Positions 53,529 through 62,789 are shown, numbered from the stretch's first letter. The stretch is DNA of 64,000 bases from DATDAH01 sp963792205 (GCA_963792205.1 CAWBVI010000002.1:1116001-1180000), one strand, 5' to 3'. Translations and numbers: made by a program. Notes: a model not told the origin generated them from the letters alone.

Positions 53529-54923
53529 ATGGGCCCCGACCTGGAAGTGCAGCGGTTGGCCCCCGGGTTCGCCTGGGGTGTGGCCACCTCGGCCGCCCAG
53601 ATCGAGGGCGGGGTCGACCTCGACGGCAAGGGGCGCTCGATCTGGGACACGTTCTGCCGCCAGCCGGGGCGGACCCGGGACGGCGCCGACCTCGACGTCG
53701 CGGCCGATCACCGGCGGCGCATGCAGGAGGACGTCGAGCTCGTGGCGTCCCTCGGTATCGGTGCCTACCGGTTCTCGGTGGCGTGGCCGCGGGTCCAGCC
53801 GTCCGGACGGGGCCCCGTCAGCCAGTCCGGCCTCGACTTCTACCGGGAGCTGGTCGATGCGCTCCTCGCCCACGACGTCGAGCCCGTCGTGACCCTGTAC
53901 CACTGGGACCTGCCGCAGGCCCTCGAGGACCTCGGCGGGTGGCCGATGCGCGACACCGCGACCCGGTTCGCCGACTACGCCGGCGTGGTCGGCGCCGCGC
54001 TCGGCGACCGGGTGCGGCACTGGTCCACGATCAACGAGCCGTGGTGCGCGTCGATGCTCGGTTATGCCGCAGGCGTCCACGCTCCCGGGCGGACCGAGCC
54101 GGCCGCGGCCGTCGCGGCCGCCCACCACCTCCTGCTCGCCCATGGCATGGCCGTCGACGCCCTCCGCGGCGCGGTCCGGCCCGACGCCGAGCTGGCCATC
54201 ACGCTCAACCCGTACCCGGTGCGGGTGGTGGGTGAGCGCCCCGAGGATCACGACGCCGCCCGGCGGGTGGACGGCGTCGCCAACCGCCTCTGGTACGACG
54301 CGGTGCTGCAGGGCCGCTACCCGGAGGATGTCCTGGAGGACTTCGCCGCGATCACCGACCTCAGCCACATCCACGACGGCGACCTCACCCAGATCGCTCG
54401 GCCGGTCGACGCCCTCGGGGTCAACTACTACCGGCGCTACCACGTCCGCCACCGGACGGGTGCGTCGGGCGAGGGTCCGTCGGCGGTCTGGCCGGGCTCG
54501 CCCGACGTCGACCTCGTCTCGCCCGAGGGGCCGACCACGGACGGGGGCTGGGCGATCGAGCCCGATGGCCTCGGCGAGGCCCTGACCCGGGTGGGGGAGG
54601 ACTACGGGGCCGTTCCCCTCTACGTCCACGAGTCCGGCTGCGCCTTCGAGGACCAGCCGGACCCGCGGGGTGAGCTGCGGGACGAGCGCCGCATCGCCTA
54701 CCTGGGGGCGCACCTCCGGGCGGCTCAGGACGCCGTGGCCGCCGGCGTCGACCTACGCGGCTTCTTCGTCTGGTCGCTGCTCGACAACTTCGAGTGGGCC
54801 GAGGGCTACACCCACCGCTTCGGCATCGTGCACGTGGACTTCGACACCGGCGTGAGGACGCCGAAGGCCAGTGCCCACTGGTACGGCGCCATCGCGGCGG
54901 CGGGCGCCGTTCCGGCCGGTTGA
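53529..54923 (+). CDS. glycoside hydrolase family 1 beta-glucosidase
   Basis: 464 aa, cytoplasmic (no signal). GH1 landmarks: FAWGVATSAAQIEGG at the start, RFSVAWPRVQPSG near 79, LYHWDLPQALEDLGGW near 121, acid/base Glu170 in STINEPW, nucleophile Glu368 in YVHESG (the family usually has ENG) and WSLLDNFEWAEGY near 417. It hydrolyses beta-glucosides with retention of configuration. It is the last gene of the LacI operon, 11 bp after the membrane protein. The convergent nucleotidyltransferase frame overlaps its 3' end by 171 bp. Confidence 0.93.
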   Translation: MGPDLEVQRLAPGFAWGVATSAAQIEGGVDLDGKGRSIWDTFCRQPGRTRDGADLDVAADHRRRMQEDVELVASLGIGAYRFSVAWPRVQPSGRGPVSQSGLDFYRELVDALLAHDVEPVVTLYHWDLPQALEDLGGWPMRDTATRFADYAGVVGAALGDRVRHWSTINEPWCASMLGYAAGVHAPGRTEPAAAVAAAHHLLLAHGMAVDALRGAVRPDAELAITLNPYPVRVVGERPEDHDAARRVDGVANRLWYDAVLQGRYPEDVLEDFAAITDLSHIHDGDLTQIARPVDALGVNYYRRYHVRHRTGASGEGPSAVWPGSPDVDLVSPEGPTTDGGWAIEPDGLGEALTRVGEDYGAVPLYVHESGCAFEDQPDPRGELRDERRIAYLGAHLRAAQDAVAAGVDLRGFFVWSLLDNFEWAEGYTHRFGIVHVDFDTGVRTPKASAHWYGAIAAAGAVPAG

Positions 54924-55511
54924 CTCGAGCTCGGTCGTCAGGGCGGCGCGAACCTGGTCCCCCAGTTGGGGATCGACGGTCACGCCGTAGCGGGCCTCGT
55001 GCTCGTGGCGGGCCTCGAGATAGGTCTCGACCGCGCCGCGGAGGTCGGTGGGCGGTGCGCGCACCCCCAGCGGGGCCAGGAGGTGCTCGTGGAGCCGCGC
55101 CAGCTGGCGGTGGACGAGGTCGTCGTCCCCCCGCAGCCGCTTCGCTCCCAGCCAGAGCGTCCAGTCCCAGAAGTGGGCGTCGATGGCCGGCAGCGTCCCA
55201 GGCGACGGGACCCAAGGCGGGGACGGGGTGAAGGGATGGCCGTCGAAGATGAGATCGACCTTCGTCGGCCCGTCGAGCAGCACGGTGAAGTTCGGCCGGT
55301 TGCCGAGGGGGTCCCAGAACGCAGCCAGCGGGCGCAGCGGCGCGACGGCCGCGGGCAACGCGGCGGCCACCGAGGCGAAGTCGGTGGTCGCGATCTCGTA
55401 GTCCCAGTCCGACAGGGGCGTCGGGTCACCCCGGTCCCGCGACCCGGTCAGCCGGATGGCATCCACCGCCTCCACGGCGGCCACGTGCTCGACGAGGGCG
55501 TCGACGCTCAT
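54753..55511 (-). CDS. nucleotidyltransferase-domain protein (aminoglycoside adenylyltransferase-like)
   Basis: Up to 252 aa from ATG 55511. RLTGSRDRGDPTPLSDWDYEIA near residue 20 has the GS...SDxD metal site of the polymerase-beta superfamily. VLLDGPTKVDLIFDGH near 77 supplies the third acidic residue. HDD-free helical sequence follows. Residues after about 195 lie opposite the GH1 gene and look unlike a protein domain, so the true end may be nearer 54920 with an undetected frame change. Substrate is unknown. Confidence 0.65.
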   Translation of the reverse strand: MSVDALVEHVAAVEAVDAIRLTGSRDRGDPTPLSDWDYEIATTDFASVAAALPAAVAPLRPLAAFWDPLGNRPNFTVLLDGPTKVDLIFDGHPFTPSPPWVPSPGTLPAIDAHFWDWTLWLGAKRLRGDDDLVHRQLARLHEHLLAPLGVRAPPTDLRGAVETYLEARHEHEARYGVTVDPQLGDQVRAALTTELESTGRNGARRRDGAVPVGTGLRRPHAGVEVHVHDAEAVGVALGPLEVVEQRPDEEAA

Positions 55512-55520
55512 ACTTCGCCT

Positions 55521-55871
55521 TCAGTCTGGCTGGCCCGCGATGTACGCGGCGGCGACCTTCTTGGGCACGACCATGCGCCAGGCGTCGAGCACGAGCTCCC
55601 GCATCTCGGCGAGGTCGATGGTGGCGAGGTTGACCACCACCCAGTGGAACCTCAGGTCTGAGGTCCGGGGAAGGCGGAACCGGTCGGGATCGCCGGTCAC
55701 GAGGGCCTCACGCTCCTCCTTCGGGAAGGCGAACCCCATCTCGGTCTCGTCCCGGGAGAAGGCCAGGTAGACGATCGAGCCGACCCGGAACTTCACCTGG
55801 TCGTGCACGAGGGCTTCGCTCGTCCGGGGAAGCGTCGAGGCCAGGGCCCGGACGTCCTCGACCGTCACCAT
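55521..55871 (-). CDS. MmcQ/YjbR-family protein
   Basis: 116 aa from ATG 55871. The start MVTVEDVRALASTLPRTSEA, then FRVGSIVYLAFSRDETEMGF and the end LRFHWVVVNLATIDLAEMRELVLDAWRMVVPK match the YjbR double-wing fold (CyaY-like). It is sometimes annotated as DNA-binding; its role is unclear. It overlaps the flavoprotein stop by 7 bp and precedes the nucleotidyltransferase by 9 bp. Confidence 0.85.
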   Translation of the reverse strand: MVTVEDVRALASTLPRTSEALVHDQVKFRVGSIVYLAFSRDETEMGFAFPKEEREALVTGDPDRFRLPRTSDLRFHWVVVNLATIDLAEMRELVLDAWRMVVPKKVAAAYIAGQPD

Positions 55872-57229
55872 GCGAGGATCTCGGCCGCGGCGCGCTCGCC
55901 GGAGCGGGCGGCGCCGTCCATGGCGCCGTGGGAGATCGTCGCCGTCTCCGTGCCGGCCCAGTGGATGCGCCCGAAGGGCTCGCGCAGGAGGTGACCGTGG
56001 CGGGTGAGCAGGCCGGGCGGGAAGTGGGCCATCGAGCACCCCCGGGTCCACTCCTCCTGCCACCACGGCGTCTCGATGACCTCCCTCGGGGTGGCCGCCC
56101 GGTCGCCGAGGCGGGCGGCCATGGCCTCCAGCAGCAGTCGACGACGGTCGCCGGCGTCGAGGGCATCGACGCGCTCGGCCGTCGGGCCGAAGGTGAACGA
56201 GGCGATGACCCCCGGCGTGCCCGCGGCCGGCGTGGCGTCCAGGGTCACCTCGGCGACGGTCTTCGGGGCGGCGGTCTGGCCGCTGAAGCCGTCGTCCCGC
56301 CAGAACGGCTCGTCGTAGACGAGCAGGGTCTTCGACTCGGGCCCGGCGACCGCGCCCCGGTAGAGCTCGAGCCGGTCGTCGGGCAGCACCGGGTCGAAGG
56401 CGATCTCCGGCACCAGCGCCGGCGGGACGGTCACGACGGCATGGCGAGCCGTGACGCGGAGGTCACCGGCGTCGATCGTCACCCGGTCGTCGGCCTGGGC
56501 GACGGTGCGGACCGGGCAGTCGAGGTGCACGGCGTCGCCCAGGGCGGCCGCCATGCGCTGGGCGATCGATCCCGCCCCACCCTCGACCAGGTTCTCCTGG
56601 GCGCCGCCCTCGATCGAGAAGAGGGTCTCGATGCTGCCGTGGGCGCGGGCCAGGAACAGCAGGTTCAGCAGCGACGTGTCCTCGAGGTCTCCGGTGAACA
56701 GCCCCCGGATCGCGGTCTCGAACAGGTCCCGGGCGATCGGGGTGCGGATGCCGGCCTCGGCCAGGAAGGAGGCCACGGTGCGGCGGTCCCACTCGTCGGC
56801 CTTCGCCGCCGTCCAGGGCGCTTCGACCGGGACGTGGCGGGCCATCCGGTCGATCCGGCGGTTGGCCAGGGCGAGGGTGACGATGGCGAACGGGCTGATC
56901 TTCGGGATGAGACCCGTGTAGCGCCGCATGCGGTCGCCGTCGACCAGCAGGTGGGCGCCCTGCACCCAGGTCTTGTAGGTCGCGACGCCGAACTCCTCGG
57001 CCAAGCCCAACATGACGTCGTGCTGAGGCGCGAGCCAGGCGCCCCCGCGGTCCACCGGCGTCCCGTCCTCGAGCGTCTCGGTCCAGATCCGCCCGCCGAT
57101 GCGGTCCCGGGCCTCGACGACGGCGACGGACCGGCCGGCCTGGTGGAGCCGGAGGGCCGCCGTGAGACCCGCGTAGCCGGCGCCGACGATGGCGACGTCG
57201 ACGTGGATCCCCTCCCGGGCCGGCGTCAC
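55865..57229 (-). CDS. flavin monoamine-oxidase-like oxidoreductase
   Basis: 454 aa from GTG 57229. FAD-binding VAIVGAGYAGLTAALRL (residues 12-28) and the second motif VVEARDRIGGRIWT near 38, then RGGAWLAP and a C-terminal IHWAGTETATISHGAMDGAARSGERAA that holds the flavin ribityl chain. This is the amine oxidase/phytoene desaturase-like superfamily; amine substrates are suggested by the GAWLAP and WAGTETA pieces. It overlaps the cupredoxin stop by 4 bp, so a copper protein could be an electron partner (inference). Confidence 0.85.
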   Translation of the reverse strand: MTPAREGIHVDVAIVGAGYAGLTAALRLHQAGRSVAVVEARDRIGGRIWTETLEDGTPVDRGGAWLAPQHDVMLGLAEEFGVATYKTWVQGAHLLVDGDRMRRYTGLIPKISPFAIVTLALANRRIDRMARHVPVEAPWTAAKADEWDRRTVASFLAEAGIRTPIARDLFETAIRGLFTGDLEDTSLLNLLFLARAHGSIETLFSIEGGAQENLVEGGAGSIAQRMAAALGDAVHLDCPVRTVAQADDRVTIDAGDLRVTARHAVVTVPPALVPEIAFDPVLPDDRLELYRGAVAGPESKTLLVYDEPFWRDDGFSGQTAAPKTVAEVTLDATPAAGTPGVIASFTFGPTAERVDALDAGDRRRLLLEAMAARLGDRAATPREVIETPWWQEEWTRGCSMAHFPPGLLTRHGHLLREPFGRIHWAGTETATISHGAMDGAARSGERAAAEILAW

Positions 57230-57584
57230 CCGACCGTGATCGTCCCCGTCATGCTCGGGTGGATCTCACAGTGGTAGGCGATGTCGCCGGATTCCTCGAA
57301 CGTGAAGTCGAAGGAGTCGCCGTCGCTCAAGGTGCCCGAGTCGAAGGAGTCGTCGTCGGCGGTCACGGTGTGGTCCGTGCCGTCGACGTTGCTCCACTGG
57401 ACGGATTCGCCCGCCTCGACCGTCAGTTCCGCGGGATCGAACGCGGTGCCCGAGAGGCAGACGTCGCCATCGCAGCCCCCGTCGTCGGCGGACTCGGCGT
57501 CACCCCCCCGTCGTCGTCCCCACAGGCGGTGAGCACGAGGCTCAGGGCGAACAGGGCGGCCAGCAGGCGCAGCAATCGGGTCAT
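57226..57584 (-). CDS. cupredoxin lipoprotein, frameshift in a homopolymer
   Basis: ATG 57584 with AGGAGGTC upstream. The lipoprotein signal MTRLLRLLAALFALSLVLTAC leads to an acidic linker. The frame is broken inside a run of seven C (57503-57509 on the + strand). One base more or less joins it to the cupredoxin domain: FDPAELTVEAGESVQW, then copper ligands His in DHTVT and Cys, His, Met in YHCEIHPSM. A homopolymer error is the likeliest cause, and the natural gene is probably intact (about 119 aa). Confidence 0.8.
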
Positions 57585-57646
57585 CTCGACCTCCTGTCGT
57601 CGACCGCGACACCCTAGGGAATCAAGGGGCGTCGCTGGGGCGCGGC

Positions 57647-59098
57647 TCAGAAGTCGAGGGCGGAGAGGTCCTCGTGCCAGTGGCCGGCCCGCCGGACCGC
57701 GTCGTGCCAGCGGTCGCGGTCGAAGCTCCCGACCGGCTCGTAGCGCTCGCCGGGCGACCACAGGCCGCGGATCTCGTCGATGTCGGCCCATGTGTCGACG
57801 GCGAGCCCGGCCAGGTAGGCGGCGCCCAGGGCGGTGGCCTCGCGCACGGGCGAGACCTCCACCGGGCGCTGGGTGGCGTCGGCCACCGCCTGGACGAAGG
57901 TGGGGTTCTCCGTCATGCCCCCGTCCACCCGGAGGCCGTCGATGGTGAAGGCCCCGTCGGCCTCGACCGCCTCCACCAGGTCGGCGCTGCGCTGCGCGAC
58001 CCCCTCCAGCACGGCCCGGGCCACGTGACGGGCCTCGGTGCCCCGGGTCAGCCCGAAGAGCCCGCCGCGGGCCCCGTAGTCCCACTCCGGGGTGCCGAGG
58101 CCCAGGAGGGCGGGCACGTAGACGACGCCGTCGGTCGAGTCACACGACGCGGCCAGGGCGTGGGAGTCCGCCACGTCCTCCACGAGGCCGAGGTCGTCCC
58201 GGAGCCACTCGACGTTGGTCCCGGCCGAGAGCATGATCGCCTCGAGCCCCCAGGTGATGGCGCCGCCGACACCCCACGCCACGATCGGGAACGTGCCCCC
58301 GTGACCGCGCCGGGCGAAGGCGGGCCGCTCCGGCCCCACGACGACGTCGAGCATGCCGCCGGTGCCGAAGGTGATCTTGGCCTCGCCCGGGCTGGTGCAG
58401 CCCTGGCCCAGGAGCGACGCCTGCTGGTCCCCGGCGATCCCGGCGATCGGCGGTGCCCCCTCGAGGACCGTGGCGGGCGCGATGACCCCGGCCGAGTCCA
58501 CCACCGTGGGCAGGACGGCCTCCGGGATGCGCAGCGCGGCGAGGAGTCCGGCGTCCCAACCCTGCCCGTCGCGGGTGCGGAGGCCCGTGACCCCGGCGTT
58601 GCTGTAGTCGGTGACGTGGACGGTGCCGCCGGTCAGGCGCCAGGTGAGCCAGGTGTCGACCGTGCCGAAGCGCAGGTCGCGGGTGCGCTCGGGATCCGCC
58701 TGGTCGAGGAGGTGGGCGAGCTTGGTGGCCGAGAGGTTGGGGGCGAGGTGGACCCCCTCGGCCTGCAACACGAGGCAGTCGCCCACGGTGCGCAGGTCCT
58801 GCCAGCCGATGCCGGGCCCGACGGGCTCGCCGGTCGCCGCGTCCCACACGATGGTGGAGGCCCGCTGGTTGGCGATGCCGACGGCGGCGACCGGGCCGGC
58901 CTCGGCCAGTGCCTGCCGGGCGCAGTCGAGGGCAGCCTCCACCAGCACCGTGGCGTCGAACTCGACCAGACCCGGCATCGGGGTGTCGGGCAGCGTGGCG
59001 CGGCGGTGCTCCACCCGGATGGCGGCGTCCGGGTCGACGACGACGGCCCGGACGCTGCTGGTGCCCACGTCGATCACGAGGATCGACCCGGGGGTCAC
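57647..59098 (-). CDS. glpK: glycerol kinase-like FGGY kinase
   Basis: 483 aa from GTG 59098, which overlaps the preceding stop by 4 bp. LVIDVGTSSVRAVVVD is the first phosphate loop (with a Thr-Ser variant), followed by GIANQRASTIVWDAATG near 75, IAGDQQASLLGQGC near 221, ITFGTGGMLDVV, and LRVDGGMTENPTFVQAVAD near 385. GlpK phosphorylates glycerol to glycerol 3-phosphate. Some signature residues differ from E. coli GlpK, so another polyol is possible, but the glpD next door favours glycerol. Confidence 0.82.
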   Translation of the reverse strand: MTPGSILVIDVGTSSVRAVVVDPDAAIRVEHRRATLPDTPMPGLVEFDATVLVEAALDCARQALAEAGPVAAVGIANQRASTIVWDAATGEPVGPGIGWQDLRTVGDCLVLQAEGVHLAPNLSATKLAHLLDQADPERTRDLRFGTVDTWLTWRLTGGTVHVTDYSNAGVTGLRTRDGQGWDAGLLAALRIPEAVLPTVVDSAGVIAPATVLEGAPPIAGIAGDQQASLLGQGCTSPGEAKITFGTGGMLDVVVGPERPAFARRGHGGTFPIVAWGVGGAITWGLEAIMLSAGTNVEWLRDDLGLVEDVADSHALAASCDSTDGVVYVPALLGLGTPEWDYGARGGLFGLTRGTEARHVARAVLEGVAQRSADLVEAVEADGAFTIDGLRVDGGMTENPTFVQAVADATQRPVEVSPVREATALGAAYLAGLAVDTWADIDEIRGLWSPGERYEPVGSFDRDRWHDAVRRAGHWHEDLSALDF

Positions 59099-59502
59099 GG
59101 GGCGGACCGCCGAGCCCGCCACCAGTTGGCGGCGATGCCTCCGAGCATGCCCGTGGAGCTGGCCAGGAGGGCGTTGAAGGGGATCGACAGCCAGGAGACG
59201 TCATCACCGGCGACGAGGTGACGGATGATCCCGACGCCCTGCACGAGGACGTAGGCCAGGAGGGCGGCGAGCGCCCCGTGGGCCAGGGGGGCGTGCGGTT
59301 GGGCCCGGGCCGCGACCACGCCGCCGGCGAAGAAGGCGACGACGATCCAGAGGAAGAGGAGGGGCACCCACGACGACCCGGCGAGGGAGTCGTCGTCGGA
59401 GGCCAGGACCGCCACCAACGTCGGGGGGACGGCCAAGGCGATGGTGAGCGCGGCCCCCGCGGCGATCGAGCGGCCCTCGAGGCGGGGCAGCATGGTGCTC
59501 AC
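59095..59502 (-). CDS. small four-helix membrane protein in the glycerol cluster
   Basis: 135 aa from GTG 59502 (GTG 59505 and ATG 59493 also fit). Four hydrophobic segments: IAAGAALTIALAVPPTLVAVL, WVPLLFLWIVVAFFAGGVVA, LAHGALAALLAYVLVQGVGII and FNALLASSTGMLGGIAANWW. It is similar in layout to small TIGR04086-type membrane proteins, but I do not recognise it. Coupled by GTGA overlap to the kinase gene. Confidence 0.65.
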   Translation of the reverse strand: MSTMLPRLEGRSIAAGAALTIALAVPPTLVAVLASDDDSLAGSSWVPLLFLWIVVAFFAGGVVAARAQPHAPLAHGALAALLAYVLVQGVGIIRHLVAGDDVSWLSIPFNALLASSTGMLGGIAANWWRARRSAP

Positions 59503-59518
59503 CACCCGGTCGTCCCCT

Positions 59519-61021
59519 TCACCACGTGATCTCGCCGAATGGGCTCGGGAGGCCGAGCTTGCCCGGGTTGAGGATGCCCTTGGGGTCGAGGGCGGCCTTG
59601 ATGTCGACGAGGGTGCCGAAGGCGTCGCCCAGGGCCGACGCGACGAAGCGAGCCCGGTTGAGGCCGACGCCGTGATGGTGGCTGAGGGCGCCGCCGCGGG
59701 CCAGCACCGCCCGGGTCCCGGCGTCCCAGACCGCCCGGTAGTAGTCGTCCTTGGCGTCGGCCTCCGGCCGGCCGGCGAAGGTGAAGTAGAGGCAGGCGCC
59801 GTCGGGGTACGCATGGGACTGGTGGGCGCTGGCGGCCAGCGTGCCGTCGACGGCGGCGATGGCGGCCACCGCGTCCTCGTAGATGGCGTCGAGGGCATCC
59901 CAGCGCCCGGTGACCTCCATGGTGTCGACCACGAAGCCCTTGGTGATCAGCGCCTCCAGGGCGGCCACGTCGTTGCGGTGCTCCAGCCAGCGGCCGACCA
60001 GCGCCTCGTCGAGGGCCTCGGCCCGCCCGCACTCGTCGGTGACCACGGCCATGGTGGCCTCGACCAACCGGGGATCGCCCTCGTCGAGGACGAGGAGCAC
60101 GTGGCGATCGCCGGTCTGGTAGCTGCGATCGGCCTCCGTGGCGTCGTACGCCCGGAGGACCGCCGGGCGGGCACCGCGCTGGAGGATCCGCCGGCAGGCG
60201 TCGTTGGCATCGGCGAACCGGTCGAAGCCGAAGGCCGCCCGCTGCTCGGCCTCGGGGAGCCGGTGCAGCCGGAGGCGGGCCCCGAGGATGACCCCGAGGG
60301 TGCCCTCCGAACCGATGAACACCTGGTTGAGGTCGGGGCCGACGGCGGCCCGTGGGGTCCCACCCGTGTGGATCACCTGGCCGTCGGCGAGCGCGACATC
60401 GAGGCCGATGGCCATGTCCTCGATCTTGCCGTAGCGGTTCGAGAGCTGGCCCGCCGACCGACAGGCCAGCCAGCCCCCGACCGTGGACAGGGCGATGGAC
60501 TGGGGCCAGTGACCGAGGGTCACGCCGTGCTCGGTCCGGAGCGTGTCCTCGAGGCGGTCGCCGAACGTGCCGGCCTGCACGTCGAGGACCATCGAGGTCT
60601 CGTCGACCGATCGGATGCCGGACAGGGCGCAGAGATCGAGGAGCACTCCGCCGTGCACGGGCACCGCACCGCCGCACACCCCACTGCGCCCGGCGGCGGC
60701 GGTGACCGGGACCCCGGCGTCATGGCACACGGCGAGGACGGCGCTGACCTCCTCGTCGGTTGCCGGCCGGGCGATGGCCGCGGGCCGGCGGCCCACCTGG
60801 CCGTCCAGGGCCCAGGTCATGGCCAGAGGCCACCAGTCCCGGCCCGCCTCGGCCCGGCGGGCGTCGTCGGTGTCGACCGTGGCGCACACGCCGCGCAGCC
60901 GTTCCAGGAGGGCATCGTCCACCTCGACGGCCGTGGCGACGAGACGGTCCTCGACCGCCGAGGGGTCGTCACCGAGGGTGATCGGGGCCACCGGTGTGCC
61001 TGCGGGTACCGGGGTCGGCAT
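59519..61021 (-). CDS. FAD-linked oxidase, alkyl-DHAP-synthase-like
   Basis: 500 aa from ATG 61021, which overlaps the glpD stop (ATGA). It is a PCMH-type flavoprotein: GRSGVCGGAVPVHGGVLLDL near residue 115 binds the FAD pyrophosphate, GGWLACRSAGQLSNRYGKIEDM near 180, GSEGTLGVILGARLRLH near 238. SHHHGVGLNRARF near 453 carries the triple histidine seen in alkylglycerone-phosphate synthases and related enzymes. In that family it swaps acyl for alkyl on DHAP to start ether lipids. Simple dehydrogenation of a glycolytic or glycerol metabolite is the alternative. Confidence 0.82.
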   Translation of the reverse strand: MPTPVPAGTPVAPITLGDDPSAVEDRLVATAVEVDDALLERLRGVCATVDTDDARRAEAGRDWWPLAMTWALDGQVGRRPAAIARPATDEEVSAVLAVCHDAGVPVTAAAGRSGVCGGAVPVHGGVLLDLCALSGIRSVDETSMVLDVQAGTFGDRLEDTLRTEHGVTLGHWPQSIALSTVGGWLACRSAGQLSNRYGKIEDMAIGLDVALADGQVIHTGGTPRAAVGPDLNQVFIGSEGTLGVILGARLRLHRLPEAEQRAAFGFDRFADANDACRRILQRGARPAVLRAYDATEADRSYQTGDRHVLLVLDEGDPRLVEATMAVVTDECGRAEALDEALVGRWLEHRNDVAALEALITKGFVVDTMEVTGRWDALDAIYEDAVAAIAAVDGTLAASAHQSHAYPDGACLYFTFAGRPEADAKDDYYRAVWDAGTRAVLARGGALSHHHGVGLNRARFVASALGDAFGTLVDIKAALDPKGILNPGKLGLPSPFGEITW

Positions 61022-62701
61022 CAGGCGACGGGCGCGGCCGCCGAGGTGTCGGTGAGGCCGGCCGACGCCAGCTCGATCTCGACGGCGCGCCGGTAGGCCT
61101 CGACCTGACCGGACTGCTCGGCGGCGCTCCAGCCGAGGACCTCGCCCACGAGCGCCGCGGTGTCGGCCGCGGCGGTCACCGAGGCCTCCGCGGCCAGGAG
61201 GCGGGCGCGGGTCCGGCGGCTGAGGACGTCGTCCAAGGTCGCCACCATCTCGTGGCGGGCGGCGTACACGGCTTCGGCTCGCAGGTAGGGCAGCCCCTCG
61301 ACCAACGGCTGAGCCAGGTCCGGCCGGCGCTCGACCATGGCGAAGACGATCGGCGCCTCCCCGCCGTAGCGCCCGGCCAGGTGCTCGACCTGTTCGGCCG
61401 TGAGCCCGGGCGGGGCCGTGGCGCGGGCGGCCTCGTAGCCGTCGGCCCCCCGGAGGAGGAGCCGACGGGTCCGGCTCCGACGCCGCACGCCGCGGGGCGC
61501 GGTCGCCGAGCACGTCCAGGACGGCGCCGACGGTGTCGGCCGCCATCTCCCGGTAGGTGGTGAGCTTGCCGCCGTTGATCGACACCACGCCCGAGGGGCG
61601 GGTCGTGACCTTGTGCATCCGGGACAGGTCGGCGGTGCGGGCACTGGACGCCGACTTCACCAGCGGGCGCAGGCCCGCCCACGTGCCGGTGACGTCGTCG
61701 GCGGTGATCGTCCCCTCGATCGCCCCGTTGATGGCTCGCAGCAGGTACTCGACGTCGTCGCGGGTGCACATCGGTGCGTCGACGTCGCCGTCGTAGTCGG
61801 TGTCGGTCGTGCCGATGTAGGTGGAACCGTTCCAGGCCACGACGAAGACCGAGCGCTTGTCCTTCGGCACCGGGATCACCGCGGCGATGTCGTTCTGGAC
61901 GAGGTCCCACGGGACGGTGATGTGCACGCCCTTCGCCGGGCGGATGCTGTCGGGGTGCTCACCCTCGTCGAGGGCGCGGATGTCGTCGGACCACACGCCG
62001 GTGGCGTTGACGACGGCGCGCGCGGTCACCGCGATCTGGCGTCCGTCGGCCTCGACGGTGGCGCCGGTGACCCGGCCGTCGGCGTCCTTGTCGATGCCGA
62101 CCAGGGCCGCTCGGTTGACGACCGTCGCGCCGTGGTCCAGGGCCGCGGTGCGGACGACCGTGAGCACGAGCCGGGCGTCATCGGTCTGGGCGTCGTAGTA
62201 GAGGTAGGCCCCGGCCATCCGGTCGCGGCGCAGGGTCGGCATGTGGGCCATCGCCTCGTCGGTGGACAGGCGCTTGTGCAGCTTGCCGATCCGGAGCCCG
62301 CCGGTGAAGTCGTACATCCACATCGCCGAACCGAGGGCGCGGGCCAGGCGTCGGTTGAGCAGCCCGTCCTTGCTGAAGATCGGGATGAGGAACGGCAGGA
62401 CGTGGACCAGGTGGGGGGCCGTCCGGCGCAGGATCTGGCGCTCTCTCAGCGCCTGGTAGACGAGCCGGATCTCACCCTGCTGGAGGTAGCGCAGGCCGCC
62501 GTGGACGAGCTTGGAGGACTTCGACGAGGTGCCGGAGGCGAAGTCGTCACGCTCGACGAGGGCGGTGCGCAGCCCACGCGACGCGGCGTCCAGCGCCACC
62601 CCCGCCCCGGTGATGCCGCCGCCCACCACGAGCACGTCGTAGCTGCCCTCGCCGAGCCGGCGGAGGGCGGTGGCGCGGTCGAACGCTCCCGGTCCGGACA
62701 T
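61021..62701 (-). CDS. glpD: glycerol-3-phosphate dehydrogenase (FAD), one frameshift
   Basis: ATG 62701. FAD motif DVLVVGGGITGAGVALDAASRG (residues 19-40), SSKLVHGGLRYLQQGE near 62, AYLYYDAQTDDARL near 167, and WNGSTYIGTTDTDYDGDVDAP near 291. The DAO domain ends in VSINGGKLTTYREMA near 378. About 61490 the frame breaks; the other frame continues with the C-terminal helical domain (GADGYEAARA, HLAGRYGGEAPIVFAMV, AARHEMVATLDDVLSRRTRA) to 61021. The intact protein would be about 560 aa. It oxidises glycerol 3-phosphate to DHAP at the membrane. Confidence 0.88.
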
Positions 62702-62733
62702 GGTCCGGTCAGCCTACGCAGCGACCTCCGGGG

Positions 62734-62782
62734 CTGACCGTCGAGCTGACGATTCGTCAGGATTTGCTGACGTCCATGTCAG
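62734..62782. promoter_or_regulatory. array of CTGAC/GTCAG half-sites upstream of glpD and whiB
   Basis: Half-sites CTGAC at 62734, 62746 and 62767 and GTCAG at 62756 and 62778. Two pairs form dyads: a perfect CTGACGA-T-TCGTCAG (62746-62760) and CTGAC-N6-GTCAG (62767-62782), 21-22 bp apart, that is two helical turns. It lies between divergent genes, nearer the glpD start, and suits a dimeric repressor binding cooperatively. Confidence 0.5.
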
Positions 62783-62789
62783 TTCGGCC

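Noticed and set aside
59519..62701. Apparent single 1060-aa fusion of glpD and the FAD-linked oxidase
   Set aside because: The middle part (about 61030-61490) is Arg/Gly-rich nonsense, while another frame gives the normal GlpD C-terminus. It is two genes, with a frameshift in glpD.
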